A stretch of 64,000 nt of DNA, taken from positions 62,001 to 126,000 of the forward strand of contig NZ_JAENHN010000043.1 in assembly GCF_016595795.1 (NCBI RefSeq), written 5' to 3'. Numbering within the stretch: position 1 is the stretch's first letter; each line of letters opens with the position of its first letter. Origin of the DNA: Clostridium yunnanense. GTDB taxonomy: Bacteria; Bacillota; Clostridia; Clostridiales; Clostridiaceae. Positions 9,088 through 17,515 of the stretch are shown here, one piece after another. A program made the position numbers and the translations under genes. The notes under the pieces are model-generated. The model was given only the letters and a program-made list of their open reading frames with translations. It searched no databases and had not been told where the DNA came from.

Positions 9088-9840
9088 TTAACTTACCAGT
9101 CCACCATCAACAACTAACGTTTGTCCTGTTATATAACTTGAATCATTTGATGCTAAAAAAGAAACTACATTTGCTATTTCCTTAGGCTCACCTAACCTTT
9201 TTAATGGAACTTGCTTTGTAAATTCATCCCTCATCTTTTCATTAACCTTAGCTAACATATCTGTTTTAATATATCCTGGAGCAACAGCATTAACTCTTAT
9301 TCCCTTTGCTGCAACTTCCTTTGAAAGCGATTTAGTAAAACCTATTATTGCAGATTTAGTTGCACAATAATTAGTTTGTCCTGCAATACCAGTAACTCCA
9401 GCAACAGAAGTTATATTAATTATTGAACCTTTTTTCGATCTAATCATGCTAGGAAGTACTATTTTGCAAATCAAATAAATACTGCTAAGATTTGTATTAA
9501 TAACCTTATCCCACTTTTCTTCAGGCATTAGCATCAAGTAAGCATCTGCTGTTACCCCAGCGTTATTAACTAATACATCAATTGAAGGAAAATCATTAAA
9601 AATTTCATTAAAGGTAGCTTTAATTGAGCTTCTATCTGTGTTATCAACCTTATATGCCTTTACCCTATTTCCATTCTCCTCTAATTCATTAACTAACTCT
9701 AAAGCTAAATCCTTAGAAGAATTATAAGTAAATGCAACATCGTACCCTAGATATGAAAGACTTCTAACAATCTCTCTTCCTATACCTTTAGCACCACCAG
9801 TTACGACAGCGATCTTATTATTTAATACCTCATCATTCAT
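9088..9840 (-). CDS. fabG: 3-oxoacyl-ACP reductase (FabG-like SDR)
   Basis: 250 residues, the usual FabG length. It has the NADP-binding [11 protein letters not shown], the NNAG motif, the catalytic Ser in NITSVAG and Tyr/Lys in YCATKS, and a family-typical end ([13 protein letters not shown]). It should reduce the 3-keto group of the ACP-bound chain after each extension. Its start overlaps the end of the preceding ketosynthase-like gene by 8 bases (ATGAATGA), a sign of coupled translation. Confidence 0.92.
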   Translation of the reverse strand: MNDEVLNNKIAVVTGGAKGIGREIVRSLSYLGYDVAFTYNSSKDLALELVNELEENGNRVKAYKVDNTDRSSIKATFNEIFNDFPSIDVLVNNAGVTADAYLMLMPEEKWDKVINTNLSSIYLICKIVLPSMIRSKKGSIINITSVAGVTGIAGQTNYCATKSAIIGFTKSLSKEVAAKGIRVNAVAPGYIKTDMLAKVNEKMRDEFTKQVPLKRLGEPKEIANVVSFLASNDSSYITGQTLVVDGGLVS

Positions 9841-10966
9841 TATTGATATCCCCCTTGTCTACAGCTTTTAATAAAATGCTTGTTGTGTTGCCACTAACAT
9901 CATATCCATTTACAATTGCATATCTAATAGTTTTATTAATTTGGGAATTATCTTTACTTAGCAAGCTTGGCACTGCTTGCTGCTTTAAACATAACGCAGC
10001 AATTACCGTATTAATGGTTAGGGACGCACCTAAAGTTTCTCCTACTACTCGTTTAGGTGAAATTTGAAGCACTTCTTTAGAAAATATCTTTTTAATTGCA
10101 ATAGCTTCTGCCTCATCGCTTTTCCTTATTCCGCTTTTAGCATTTACAATAAGTTCTACATCCTCAGCTTTTATATTTTCAGCTTTCAGCAAACTTTCCA
10201 TGTTAGATGCAAAGACATCACTATCAAATTCTATGTTTCCTAACACTGCAGGATGCGCCCCCATATTTTTATCCGAATACCCTATTATTTCACAAAAGAT
10301 TTCTTCCTTTAATTCCTGATATTCTTCACTCTTTTCATCCAATGATTCCATTAATATTGTGGCTGCACCTTCAGATATTCTAAAGCCTTCATTTATATAA
10401 GTATTTGTACTGGAGATCTCCTCAAAGGATTGAAAAAGTTCTCTGCAGTACTCTTCAATACCACCTGTAAATATCCCGTCAGCCAAACCATCTCTAATAA
10501 GCTCATATGAATAACCAATATTATTACTGCCTAGCAAAATTGTACTTGGTCCCTTTAATTGATTGATCATACATACATTTCCAACACAGGCGTTAGATAC
10601 TGTACTTGAAAAAACTGTTGGACTGGCAAAATCTGCATTACCCTTTATTACACTTTCTCCAAATTTTATGTTTGTTGATAAAGGGCCATATCCAGTATTA
10701 AATATTGTGCCAGTTTTGTCTCTATCAAGCTTACTTTTTCTATCATCTCTTTTATCTGCAATTATCTTAGTAGAGTAAACTGCCATATACGCATATCTAC
10801 TCATCCTTCGAACCTCCGGTTTGCTAATAATTAATGGAATTTTTATGGGCAATGTATACTCACTTATATCATCTATTGAACTCTTATTTAGATTGCTCCA
10901 TAACTCCTCTAAAGTAACCCCAACATTTGATATAATGCCCATACCAGTTATAAATATTTTTTTCAA
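9833..10966 (-). CDS. Ketosynthase-like chain length factor (KS-beta), catalytically dead
   Basis: 377 residues with the thiolase-like fold of FabF enzymes but without the catalytic triad. The nucleophilic Cys site reads [13 protein letters not shown], with Asn at about residue 148; the first His site reads VNAKSGI with Lys277; the second reads VVGETLGAS with Glu310. In type II polyketide synthases such a partner forms a heterodimer with the active ketosynthase and helps set chain length. Start is TTG at 10966 with AGGAGG 8 bases upstream. The next gene (fabG) overlaps it. Confidence 0.85.
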   Translation of the reverse strand: MKKIFITGMGIISNVGVTLEELWSNLNKSSIDDISEYTLPIKIPLIISKPEVRRMSRYAYMAVYSTKIIADKRDDRKSKLDRDKTGTIFNTGYGPLSTNIKFGESVIKGNADFASPTVFSSTVSNACVGNVCMINQLKGPSTILLGSNNIGYSYELIRDGLADGIFTGGIEEYCRELFQSFEEISSTNTYINEGFRISEGAATILMESLDEKSEEYQELKEEIFCEIIGYSDKNMGAHPAVLGNIEFDSDVFASNMESLLKAENIKAEDVELIVNAKSGIRKSDEAEAIAIKKIFSKEVLQISPKRVVGETLGASLTINTVIAALCLKQQAVPSLLSKDNSQINKTIRYAIVNGYDVSGNTTSILLKAVDKGDINNE

Positions 10967-10978
10967 CTTCCTAACCTC

Positions 10979-11407
10979 CTAATTATTTCTTTGAAAAAAA
11001 TAAGTTATCTCAGCTTCGGCAACCTTTTTCTTATTTACCCTTGCAACTGCTTTGACCTTTGCAAAGTTTCCAAATAGATTTTCTAAGTATCCTTCAACAA
11101 CCACTGTGTCACCAGGAACAACTTTTTCTATAAATTTAGCATTATTTATTTTGCTTAAATAAGATATAAACTTTTCTCCCTTTTGCTCATCATAAAATAT
11201 AAATCCACATATTTGTGCCATGGCTTCAATTAATAGTACCCCTGGAAAAACAGGCTCATCTGGAAAATGTCCTAAGATCCATGGCTCATTAAAAGATACG
11301 TTTTTAATGCCAACAACTCTTTTTTGATATTCAACTTCAAAAATGTCATCTACAAATAAGAATGGATATCTATGAGGTAAAACATTTAAAATTACTTCTC
11401 TATCCAT
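10979..11407 (-). CDS. fabZ: 3-hydroxyacyl-ACP dehydratase (FabZ-like)
   Basis: 142 residues from the ATG at 11407 (MDREVILNVL), chosen because GAGGAG sits 8 bases upstream; an in-frame GTG at 11416 is too close to that site. The hotdog fold shows PHRYPFLFVD, the catalytic His47 in GHFPDEPVFPG and Glu61 in LLIEAMAQ. It should dehydrate 3-hydroxyacyl-ACP to the trans-2-enoyl form. No enoyl reductase is encoded in the cluster, so double bonds may accumulate. Confidence 0.9.
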   Translation of the reverse strand: MDREVILNVLPHRYPFLFVDDIFEVEYQKRVVGIKNVSFNEPWILGHFPDEPVFPGVLLIEAMAQICGFIFYDEQKGEKFISYLSKINNAKFIEKVVPGDTVVVEGYLENLFGNFAKVKAVARVNKKKVAEAEITYFFQRNN

Positions 11408-11412
11408 TAATT

Positions 11413-11841
11413 TCACTCCTCAAATTCCACAATATCATTTAGTCTTTCAGATAATATTTTGGGTATATTTAAACAAATCCTGTTATTTTCGTCCAAAAAC
11501 ATATGAACGGTTTTTCCTACTGCACAGATTCTGTTAATTCTAAGATTTATTGCTTTATACTCAAAAGTTATCTTTGCGCTTTTGCCCAATAAAAACTTTA
11601 AGTCTATTTTAACTACATCATCGTAAATTACTGATTCCTTAAACCTACAATTACATTCCACTATAGGAAATTTTAACTTCTTCCCATTTAGTAAATCTTC
11701 ATCAAACTTTAATACTTCTTTGGAAAATTCAAATCTAGCCTCTTCAAACCATTTAAAATAACTACTATGGTGCATCACCCCATATGAGTCAGTATCACTA
11801 AACCTCGGTTTAATAACATACTCATATTCTAAAATCAGCAT
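11413..11841 (-). CDS. Acyl-CoA/acyl-ACP thioesterase, 4HBT hotdog family
   Basis: 142 residues. The stretch FSDTDSYGVMHHSSYFKWFEEARFEF carries the Asp and the following aromatic/His pattern of YbgC-like 4-hydroxybenzoyl-CoA thioesterases. In this setting it could release the finished acyl chain from ACP, or edit stalled chains. It lies 2 bases after the ketosynthase stop and ends 5 bases before fabZ, tightly inside the operon. Confidence 0.8.
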   Translation of the reverse strand: MLILEYEYVIKPRFSDTDSYGVMHHSSYFKWFEEARFEFSKEVLKFDEDLLNGKKLKFPIVECNCRFKESVIYDDVVKIDLKFLLGKSAKITFEYKAINLRINRICAVGKTVHMFLDENNRICLNIPKILSERLNDIVEFEE

Positions 11842-11843
11842 AA

Positions 11844-13067
11844 CTATCCATTTTCCAAACTTACATTATTTTGATATCTTCCAATAACTATGCTAGACGT
11901 ATTTCCTGCGAAAGCAAAAGAGTTTGATAGAATAATATTTAAATCTTCACATTTTGTAGCTCTTTTAATTAAATTGAAATCTTCGTATCCTTCTTGATGA
12001 TCCCTTAGCGTTTCAGTTGCAGGTATAAAGCCCTTCTCTAATGCAATTAAGCAAGATGCAAGTTCAATACTTCCAGCTGCTCCAAGACAATGTCCTACCA
12101 TAGACTTAATTGAGGATATTGGAACTTTTTTCGCCTTGTCCCCAAGTAATAATTCTATTGCCTTTAATTCCATTTCATCGTTTGCCTTAGTTGCGGTTCC
12201 ATGGGCATTGATATAGTCTACATCTTTTGGAGATACTTTTGCTCTCTTTAAAGCTTCACTCATTGAAGTATATGCCCCAACTCCTGTAGGGTTTGGACTT
12301 GTTATATGATAAGCTTCATTATTTATACTGTATCCTAATATCTCAGCATATATCTTTGCACCTCTTTTAATAGCGTTATCTAAACTTTCAAGTATAAAAA
12401 AGGCGCTTCCCTCACCAATTACTATTCCATCATGATTTTTATCAAATGGTTTACATCCTGTTGGGCTTAAAGATTTTAATGCATGAAACCCAGTACAGGC
12501 AAACTCAGTTAAAGGATCTGCGCCTCCAGTAACCATTACATCTACTTTACCTTTTGAAATCAAATCATATGCAACACCAACACCTGCAGTACCTGCAGCA
12601 CAAGCAGACATTGTTGTATAGCAAGGTCCCTTAACTTTAGTTTCTTGCAATATTGAATATAAAAAGGTTGGGATCTTAACTAACCATTCGGGGTTACCTT
12701 TATATCCACACGACTTTTCATTAAGATATTTCATCATCCTTTCGTTTCCTGCAAGAGATGTTGAAACAGATAAACCACACCTACCATCGAGCCTCATAAT
12801 ATATTCACTATCTATTCCTGCATGAGTAAGAGCTTCCCTTAATGCCTTTTTTGCTATTTGAACAGTTCTTTCTTCATCATCAATCTTTTCCACTTTTTTT
12901 AATTCAAAATTAACTTGACCACCCAATTGAGTTCTCATTTTGCTCATATCAAATATAGATACTTCTTTTAATCCGGAGATGCCTTCATATAATGCTTCTG
13001 CAAATTCTTCTCTGCTATCTCCATTAGATGTCACAACTCCGTAGCCTGTTATTACCACCCTGTTCAT
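11844..13067 (-). CDS. fabF: Beta-ketoacyl-ACP synthase II-like ketosynthase (KS-alpha)
   Basis: 407 residues with a full active site: Cys156 in TMSACAAGTAG, His289 in NAHGTATKAND, Lys321 and His326 in KSMVGHCLGAAGS. It should carry out decarboxylative Claisen condensation of malonyl-ACP with the growing chain. Together with the inactive paralogue at 9833-10966 it forms a likely KS-alpha/KS-beta pair of the type II polyketide kind, unlike the single KS of housekeeping fatty acid synthesis. AGGTAAT precedes the ATG. Confidence 0.92.
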   Translation of the reverse strand: MNRVVITGYGVVTSNGDSREEFAEALYEGISGLKEVSIFDMSKMRTQLGGQVNFELKKVEKIDDEERTVQIAKKALREALTHAGIDSEYIMRLDGRCGLSVSTSLAGNERMMKYLNEKSCGYKGNPEWLVKIPTFLYSILQETKVKGPCYTTMSACAAGTAGVGVAYDLISKGKVDVMVTGGADPLTEFACTGFHALKSLSPTGCKPFDKNHDGIVIGEGSAFFILESLDNAIKRGAKIYAEILGYSINNEAYHITSPNPTGVGAYTSMSEALKRAKVSPKDVDYINAHGTATKANDEMELKAIELLLGDKAKKVPISSIKSMVGHCLGAAGSIELASCLIALEKGFIPATETLRDHQEGYEDFNLIKRATKCEDLNIILSNSFAFAGNTSSIVIGRYQNNVSLENG

Positions 13068-13075
13068 GATATTAC

Positions 13076-13351
13076 CTACCCTAAATTGTTTGATCTAATA
13101 AAGTCAGCTATAGTCCTTATACTTTTAAAAATTTCCATATCATCATCACTAACCTTTACACCGAACTCTTCATTTAATCCAACAACTAATTCTAATGCAT
13201 CTACAGAATCTAGTCCTAATCCTTCATCTTCATTATCATATGATGCAAATATCGGTGCATCAAAATCTACAGTTTCAACCTCAATTTCATCTAACGATAA
13301 TCTTGATATAATCATATCCCTTACCTTTGCTTCTAAATTCAATTCACTCAT
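13076..13351 (-). CDS. Acyl carrier protein
   Basis: 91 residues, acidic, with the phosphopantetheine Ser49 in LGLDSVDALELV and a following helix (DDDMEIFKSIRTIADFI). It carries the growing chain for the adjacent ketosynthase, ketoreductase and dehydratase and should be activated by the PPTase at 6903-7637. A GGGGGA ribosome site precedes the ATG. It differs from housekeeping ACP in a short insertion with extra acidic residues (YDNEDEG) before the DSV motif. Confidence 0.92.
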   Translation of the reverse strand: MSELNLEAKVRDMIISRLSLDEIEVETVDFDAPIFASYDNEDEGLGLDSVDALELVVGLNEEFGVKVSDDDMEIFKSIRTIADFIRSNNLG

Positions 13352-13399
13352 TTTAAAATCCCCCTATCAAATATTTTATAATTAATAAAATTTATAATT

Positions 13400-14293
13400 T
13401 CACTGTTGATCCATGGAAAATAATACTTGCTCTGCAACTTTACAATAATACTTATCACCAATACGTTTTCCTACATAATTCAAGAAATCTGATCTTACCT
13501 TTAATCCTCCAAGCTTAGATAAATTAGCAGGTATTAAATTGTTATTCTCTTCAATAATCCAAGTAAGTTCAACATTTCCTTCATGATATCCAACTATACC
13601 TTCCTTAATAAGCTTATCAGCCTGATTTATAAAATACTCTTGTGTCAAAGTATCATCCTCTAAGCTTTTAGTTAACATTTCTATAAATTCTTCTTCCTTT
13701 AGAGCTATTTCAAAAAATATATCAATAAAATTAAGCTGCCTCTTTAAGTCTTCATAGCTTCCATTTCTAAGCTTCCAAATAACATTACAAATCCACTTTA
13801 GGTCTTCAGAATTACTATATGGCTTAAAGAGCTTAAGGATATTATACTTCTCATTAATAATAGCTTCGTACGAATATATAAACCCTTCTTTAAGTCTTAA
13901 AATACTTTTGTTATCCAAATTTTTTAATGATTTTAATATAGATGTATTAAACACAGAATTTCTTATAATTTCATTTGCTATATCCTTAGATTTTGTATAA
14001 TAAAAATCTAAAGCTATACAATCATCATTGGAAGAGTTGTTTACCATAATAATTTCATTCTTTACTCCATTAACTGTTCCAAGAGAAACATAATTCAAAT
14101 TGAAAAAATATACTATAATAAGTAGCTGACCAATTACATAATAATCTGCTTTATCTAATATTAAAGGGTTTTCAACCTTTTTTCGTTTAGTGTAAAGCTT
14201 TAAAATCAATCGTTCTTCTTCCTTCAAATAATTAGGATTTATTATTTTCTGTACTTTTTCTATAGTGTTATATAGTTTTCTTATCTGTGACAT
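13400..14293 (-). CDS. Unknown cluster protein, 297 aa
   Basis: I do not recognise a family. The protein is soluble, rich in Lys, Glu, Ile and Asn, mostly helical, with no signal peptide and no obvious catalytic motif. It sits between the precursor-peptide array and the ACP gene, at the junction of the peptide and the acyl halves of the locus, so a role in joining them (for example moving an acyl chain from ACP to peptide, or a scaffold) is possible but is inference only. AAAGGAG precedes the ATG at 14293. Confidence 0.75.
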   Translation of the reverse strand: MSQIRKLYNTIEKVQKIINPNYLKEEERLILKLYTKRKKVENPLILDKADYYVIGQLLIIVYFFNLNYVSLGTVNGVKNEIIMVNNSSNDDCIALDFYYTKSKDIANEIIRNSVFNTSILKSLKNLDNKSILRLKEGFIYSYEAIINEKYNILKLFKPYSNSEDLKWICNVIWKLRNGSYEDLKRQLNFIDIFFEIALKEEEFIEMLTKSLEDDTLTQEYFINQADKLIKEGIVGYHEGNVELTWIIEENNNLIPANLSKLGGLKVRSDFLNYVGKRIGDKYYCKVAEQVLFSMDQQ

Positions 14294-14361
14294 ATATCCT
14301 AACTCCTTTCAAGAAAGTATGATAAAACCTTATGTTTATATACTGATCATCTTAATTTATT

Positions 14362-14388
14362 AAAGGCTGCGGCTTAACCACAGCCTTT
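14362..14388 (-). promoter_or_regulatory. Hairpin between precursor array and acyl-chain genes (possible attenuator)
   Basis: Stem AAAGGCTG / CAGCCTTT around an 11-base middle. On the minus strand it is not followed by a good T run, so it may be a partial terminator or an mRNA-stabilising hairpin letting precursor transcripts exceed those of the downstream genes. Confidence 0.45.
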
Positions 14389-14505
14389 TTTACTGCATAG
14401 GAAAGCTTAAAACTTTTACGTCAGCTAAACCTATAGTTTCAATTATTTTACAATACCTTTATTGATACACAGTAAAACCAAAATCTATTGTCTTTCAAAG
14501 TTTTA

Positions 14506-14631
14506 CTAAGCACAACATCCTGCTGTTCCTACGAATACTGGTGTAGCAACTTCTTCTATTTCTTCAACTTCTGTGAAATCTAATTCCTCAACCTCTAATT
14601 CAGCAACCTTCTTGTTTAAATCTTTTTCCAT
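14506..14631 (-). CDS. RiPP precursor peptide, copy 4 in transcription order
   Basis: 41 residues: an acidic leader MEKDLNKKVAELEVEEL, then DFTEVEEIEEV, and the end ATPVFVGTAGCCA. Identical in protein sequence to the copy at 14691-14816. The start has AGGAGG about 9 bases upstream. A charged leader, a short hydrophobic Cys-containing C-terminus, tandem copies and the neighbouring radical SAM, protease and ABC genes support a modified-peptide precursor. The two Cys are the most likely sites of modification. Confidence 0.85.
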   Translation of the reverse strand: MEKDLNKKVAELEVEELDFTEVEEIEEVATPVFVGTAGCCA

Positions 14632-14690
14632 TTTAATAATCCTCCTTTTAATTTTTATTTTAATTTGATAAGTTTTTTAATAAATTTCTA

Positions 14691-14816
14691 TTATGCACAA
14701 CATCCAGCTGTTCCTACAAATACTGGTGTAGCAACTTCTTCTATTTCTTCAACTTCTGTGAAGTCTAATTCCTCAACCTCTAATTCAGCAACCTTCTTGT
14801 TTAAATCCTTTTCCAT
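14691..14816 (-). CDS. RiPP precursor peptide, copy 3 in transcription order
   Basis: 41 residues, same protein as the 14506-14631 copy, differing only at silent sites and using TAA instead of TAG. It has its own AGGAGG site. Silent differences with no protein change point to purifying selection or recent gene conversion. Confidence 0.85.
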   Translation of the reverse strand: MEKDLNKKVAELEVEELDFTEVEEIEEVATPVFVGTAGCCA

Positions 14817-14875
14817 TTTAATAATCCTCCTTTTAATTTTTATTTTAATTTGATAAGTTTTTTAATAAATTTCTA

Positions 14876-15001
14876 TTATGCACAACATCCAGCTGTTCCT
14901 ACAAATACTGGTGTAGCAACTTCTTCGATTTCTTCAACTTCTGTGAAGTCTAATTCCTCAACTTCTAATTCAACAACCTTCTTGTTTAAATCCTTTTCCA
15001 T
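14876..15001 (-). CDS. RiPP precursor peptide, copy 2 in transcription order
   Basis: 41 residues, identical to the previous copies except Ala10 to Val in the leader (KKVVELEVEE). The C-terminus is again TPVFVGTAGCCA. Ribosome site AGGGGG. Confidence 0.85.
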   Translation of the reverse strand: MEKDLNKKVVELEVEELDFTEVEEIEEVATPVFVGTAGCCA

Positions 15002-15069
15002 TTTAATAATCCCCCTTTAATTTTTTTATTTTAATTTGATAAGTTTTGGTAAGTTTTTATAAAATTTCC

Positions 15070-15195
15070 TTATGAACAGCAGCCAGATGTACCTACAAAT
15101 ACTGGTGTAGCAACTTCTTCGATTTCTTCAACCTCTGTGAAGTCTAATTCCTCAACTTCTAATTCAGCAACTTTCTTGTTTAAATCCTTTTCCAT
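15070..15195 (-). CDS. RiPP precursor peptide, copy 1 in transcription order (variant core)
   Basis: 41 residues with the common leader, but the C-terminus is TPVFVGTSGCCS: the two Ala of the other copies are Ser. All differences from the consensus are therefore in the core and none in the leader. GGGGGGA precedes the ATG. It is the copy nearest the promoter-proximal genes. Confidence 0.85.
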   Translation of the reverse strand: MEKDLNKKVAELEVEELDFTEVEEIEEVATPVFVGTSGCCS

Positions 15196-15266
15196 TTTGC
15201 TCCCCCCCTTTACTAAAATTTAAAAACTATATATGAATTTAATAGTTTACATATAAAGACTTATGT

Positions 15267-16367
15267 TTAAATATTTGATACTTTTTGGCTAAAGTAGCCC
15301 AAATCATCTAATATGTTTTCAAAGCTTTTGATTTCTATTTTCTGCAATGCTTTTAAGTAGGCTAATAACTTATCCACTTTTTCTTCTGTAATATCTATAT
15401 AAAGTTGCATAAGAAGTCTACCAATATTTCTCCATATCTTACCTGACTGCTCAAAATCTTTAATATACTTGTCGCCATCAAAGTCAACTAAAGTAGCATT
15501 AAGATCTTTTAAGGTATCGATAAACTCTCCTCTATAGAAAGTATCTGTGCCAGATAAAATCAGATTTCTCAAATATATGATTTGAACCTTATAATATTTG
15601 AGAAGTGCATTATAATTTTTATAATTGCCCTTGCTTTGAACAACTTCTTTTAACTTTGAAAAATGCTTTATCAGGTTTGTGTAAGCGATATCTCCCCTCA
15701 CACCTGGAAACTTTTCATAATCCTTGTAATCGTATAGAATGTTACTTAAATTATCTATAACTAAATTTTTTAGTGGCATATTGATATAGTGATTTATAGA
15801 TCTATTGCTTATAAAATCTTCCTTTAACACCTTATAAACAACATAGTCTCCTATAAGATCATTTTTATATTCATTAAGCTTCAAAAGCTCTGTAGTATAA
15901 ATCCATTCAAATTTTCCATTTTCCTTATCCATAGGTTCAAAAAACAGTTTATTTTCTTCTTTTGAGTAGCTATAAATCATTTCAAAGGAGCACCCTAGAA
16001 AACTCTTATCTGCATTTGCAAACTCATAAGTATTTAGCATGGTTGCCATTAATGGCAAGATATAAAAATACCTATCAAAATCTTTATCCCCTTGAAGAAA
16101 ATCACTGATCTGTACCTTTTCATGAATGATATTAAAATAATCAAAATAATTCTCAGTTCTTAACCTTTCACAGCCACCAGATAAGATATAAAACTGTAAG
16201 TTACCAACATCATAGGCATAGAGTGAATTTGATATTCCCCCTAAGATGTTAAACACCTCACTATTTTTTATATCTGGTTTTACTTCTTTAAACATTGTAA
16301 GTGCTGTTCTAAATCTACATTCTCTATATAAAATTGTAATCACCTCTATTCTTAGATTGAGCTTCAT
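15267..16367 (-). CDS. Unknown cluster protein, 366 aa
   Basis: No family recognised. Soluble, mixed fold, no signal peptide. The N-terminal stretch (ITILYRECRF...NSEVFNILGGISNSLYAYD) loosely recalls the layout of BtrH-type acyl-ACP:amine transferases, but the usual HC pair is not present, so this is only a weak suggestion. It lies between the protease and the precursor array, with its ATG 2 bases after the protease stop and a poor ribosome site, implying coupled translation. A role in precursor handling is likely from position. Confidence 0.7.
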   Translation of the reverse strand: MKLNLRIEVITILYRECRFRTALTMFKEVKPDIKNSEVFNILGGISNSLYAYDVGNLQFYILSGGCERLRTENYFDYFNIIHEKVQISDFLQGDKDFDRYFYILPLMATMLNTYEFANADKSFLGCSFEMIYSYSKEENKLFFEPMDKENGKFEWIYTTELLKLNEYKNDLIGDYVVYKVLKEDFISNRSINHYINMPLKNLVIDNLSNILYDYKDYEKFPGVRGDIAYTNLIKHFSKLKEVVQSKGNYKNYNALLKYYKVQIIYLRNLILSGTDTFYRGEFIDTLKDLNATLVDFDGDKYIKDFEQSGKIWRNIGRLLMQLYIDITEEKVDKLLAYLKALQKIEIKSFENILDDLGYFSQKVSNI

Positions 16368-16369
16368 TT

Positions 16370-17506
16370 CTATATTGCAGCCATTTTTATGTTATTTCTG
16401 AACTTTTTCATACTTATACCCATATAAGTAATAACCACTATACCTGCAATTATTAGAGCTATTTTCATGGAAATCAAGCTACTTATAATGAACCATACAA
16501 ATAGATAAATACTACTTATCCTGAAAAATGTACCTACAAGCAAATATAGATTTCCTAGAAGATTTTCCTTATTAAATAAGAAGTCTCTTAACGATATTTG
16601 CCGATTAAATAATGCACCTAATTTTCTTAAAATCTTAACTTTAAATGTAGTCGTATTAGAAATTTCAGTAAGAACATAATAGAAATCTGTATTATTAATT
16701 ATTGATAAATTATCAGTAATCATAAATAAATTAACTATTATAAACACTCCGAATATCCAATGCTTATATATTGAAACTAATGCAAATGATACATTTATCA
16801 TCATCAAATTAGCTATAAACCCACCTAAATAAATCAATATCTTTTTTTGTTTCTCAAGTGCAATAATATTTTTATATTTTACAAAAACTACAGGTTGAAA
16901 TCCTAATAAAAGATACAAGCTTACAGACCTTACTAAAACTCCAAATAAATTAGCAAATAATATATGAGCTGATTCATGAATTAATATACTAAGTAACATA
17001 ACTATAATTATTGAAGCTATACTTATAGGGTTTAACATATTGAACTTACTATATTCCCCCATAAAATCTTTTATTATATTGGAATATATCATGGATTCAG
17101 CATTCTTAAGAAATATTGGAATATTAGCTAAAAGCATAACTAGTAATAAAGCTACCAAAATCTTGCTTCTATTATATTTTTCAAATTGAATTTCCTTAAC
17201 CTTATGCCCTATAAGCTCTGTTTCTAAAGTACTTTTTCTTACAGGAGTATTTCCTTTTTCATAAACCAAGCTATATTTCTTTAGAAAATCTATAGTTTTT
17301 TCATAACTATTTCCCTTAAATATCTTTTTAACATCTACTTCACCGTTTAAATTTTCAGATTTAATAAATTTAGTTATTTTCTCTGAGATCTCTAAGATTT
17401 CACTTGATACCTTAAGATAGACTCCCAGTATATCACTTACAATATAGTGATTGCCGTTTGTATTTGAAGTAAAGGTTAAATCCTCTATAACAGAATATTT
17501 CTCCAT
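16370..17506 (-). CDS. M50-family membrane metalloprotease with PqqD-like N-terminus
   Basis: 378 residues. Residues ~15-85 (HYIVSDILGVYLKVSSEI...FLKKYSLVYEKG) resemble a small winged PqqD-like peptide-recognition domain. Residues ~115 onward have several membrane helices with the zinc motif HESAH at 177-181 and a later Asp in NNTDFYYV as candidate third ligand. In the YydFGHIJ epipeptide system a comparable M50 protein (YydH) processes the modified peptide. Here it probably recognises the leader and cuts the precursor in or near the membrane. AGGTAG before the ATG lies within the end of the radical SAM gene. Confidence 0.8.
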   Translation of the reverse strand: MEKYSVIEDLTFTSNTNGNHYIVSDILGVYLKVSSEILEISEKITKFIKSENLNGEVDVKKIFKGNSYEKTIDFLKKYSLVYEKGNTPVRKSTLETELIGHKVKEIQFEKYNRSKILVALLLVMLLANIPIFLKNAESMIYSNIIKDFMGEYSKFNMLNPISIASIIIVMLLSILIHESAHILFANLFGVLVRSVSLYLLLGFQPVVFVKYKNIIALEKQKKILIYLGGFIANLMMINVSFALVSIYKHWIFGVFIIVNLFMITDNLSIINNTDFYYVLTEISNTTTFKVKILRKLGALFNRQISLRDFLFNKENLLGNLYLLVGTFFRISSIYLFVWFIISSLISMKIALIIAGIVVITYMGISMKKFRNNIKMAAI

Positions 17507-17515
17507 GATAACTAC

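Larger units (their letters stand above)
14506..15195 (-). repeat. Tandem array of four ~185-bp precursor units
   Basis: Starts are spaced 185, 185 and 194 bases. Spacer sequence (TTTTTATTTTAATTTGATAAG-like) is repeated as well as the genes, so whole units were duplicated. Confidence 0.9.

Noticed and set aside
4710-13351. Housekeeping fatty acid synthesis cluster
   Set aside because: There is no fabD, fabK/fabI, fabH or accB/accC, the second ketosynthase is inactive, and the genes are joined to peptide-modifying genes; a specialised pathway fits better.
14665-14853. Plus-strand open frame through the precursor array
   Set aside because: It is the mirror of the repeated precursor genes, has no ribosome site and a low-complexity Ser/Thr translation.
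14506-15195. CRISPR-like array
   Set aside because: The units are ~185 bp and each encodes a full peptide with its own start, stop and ribosome site; there are no short repeats with unique spacers.
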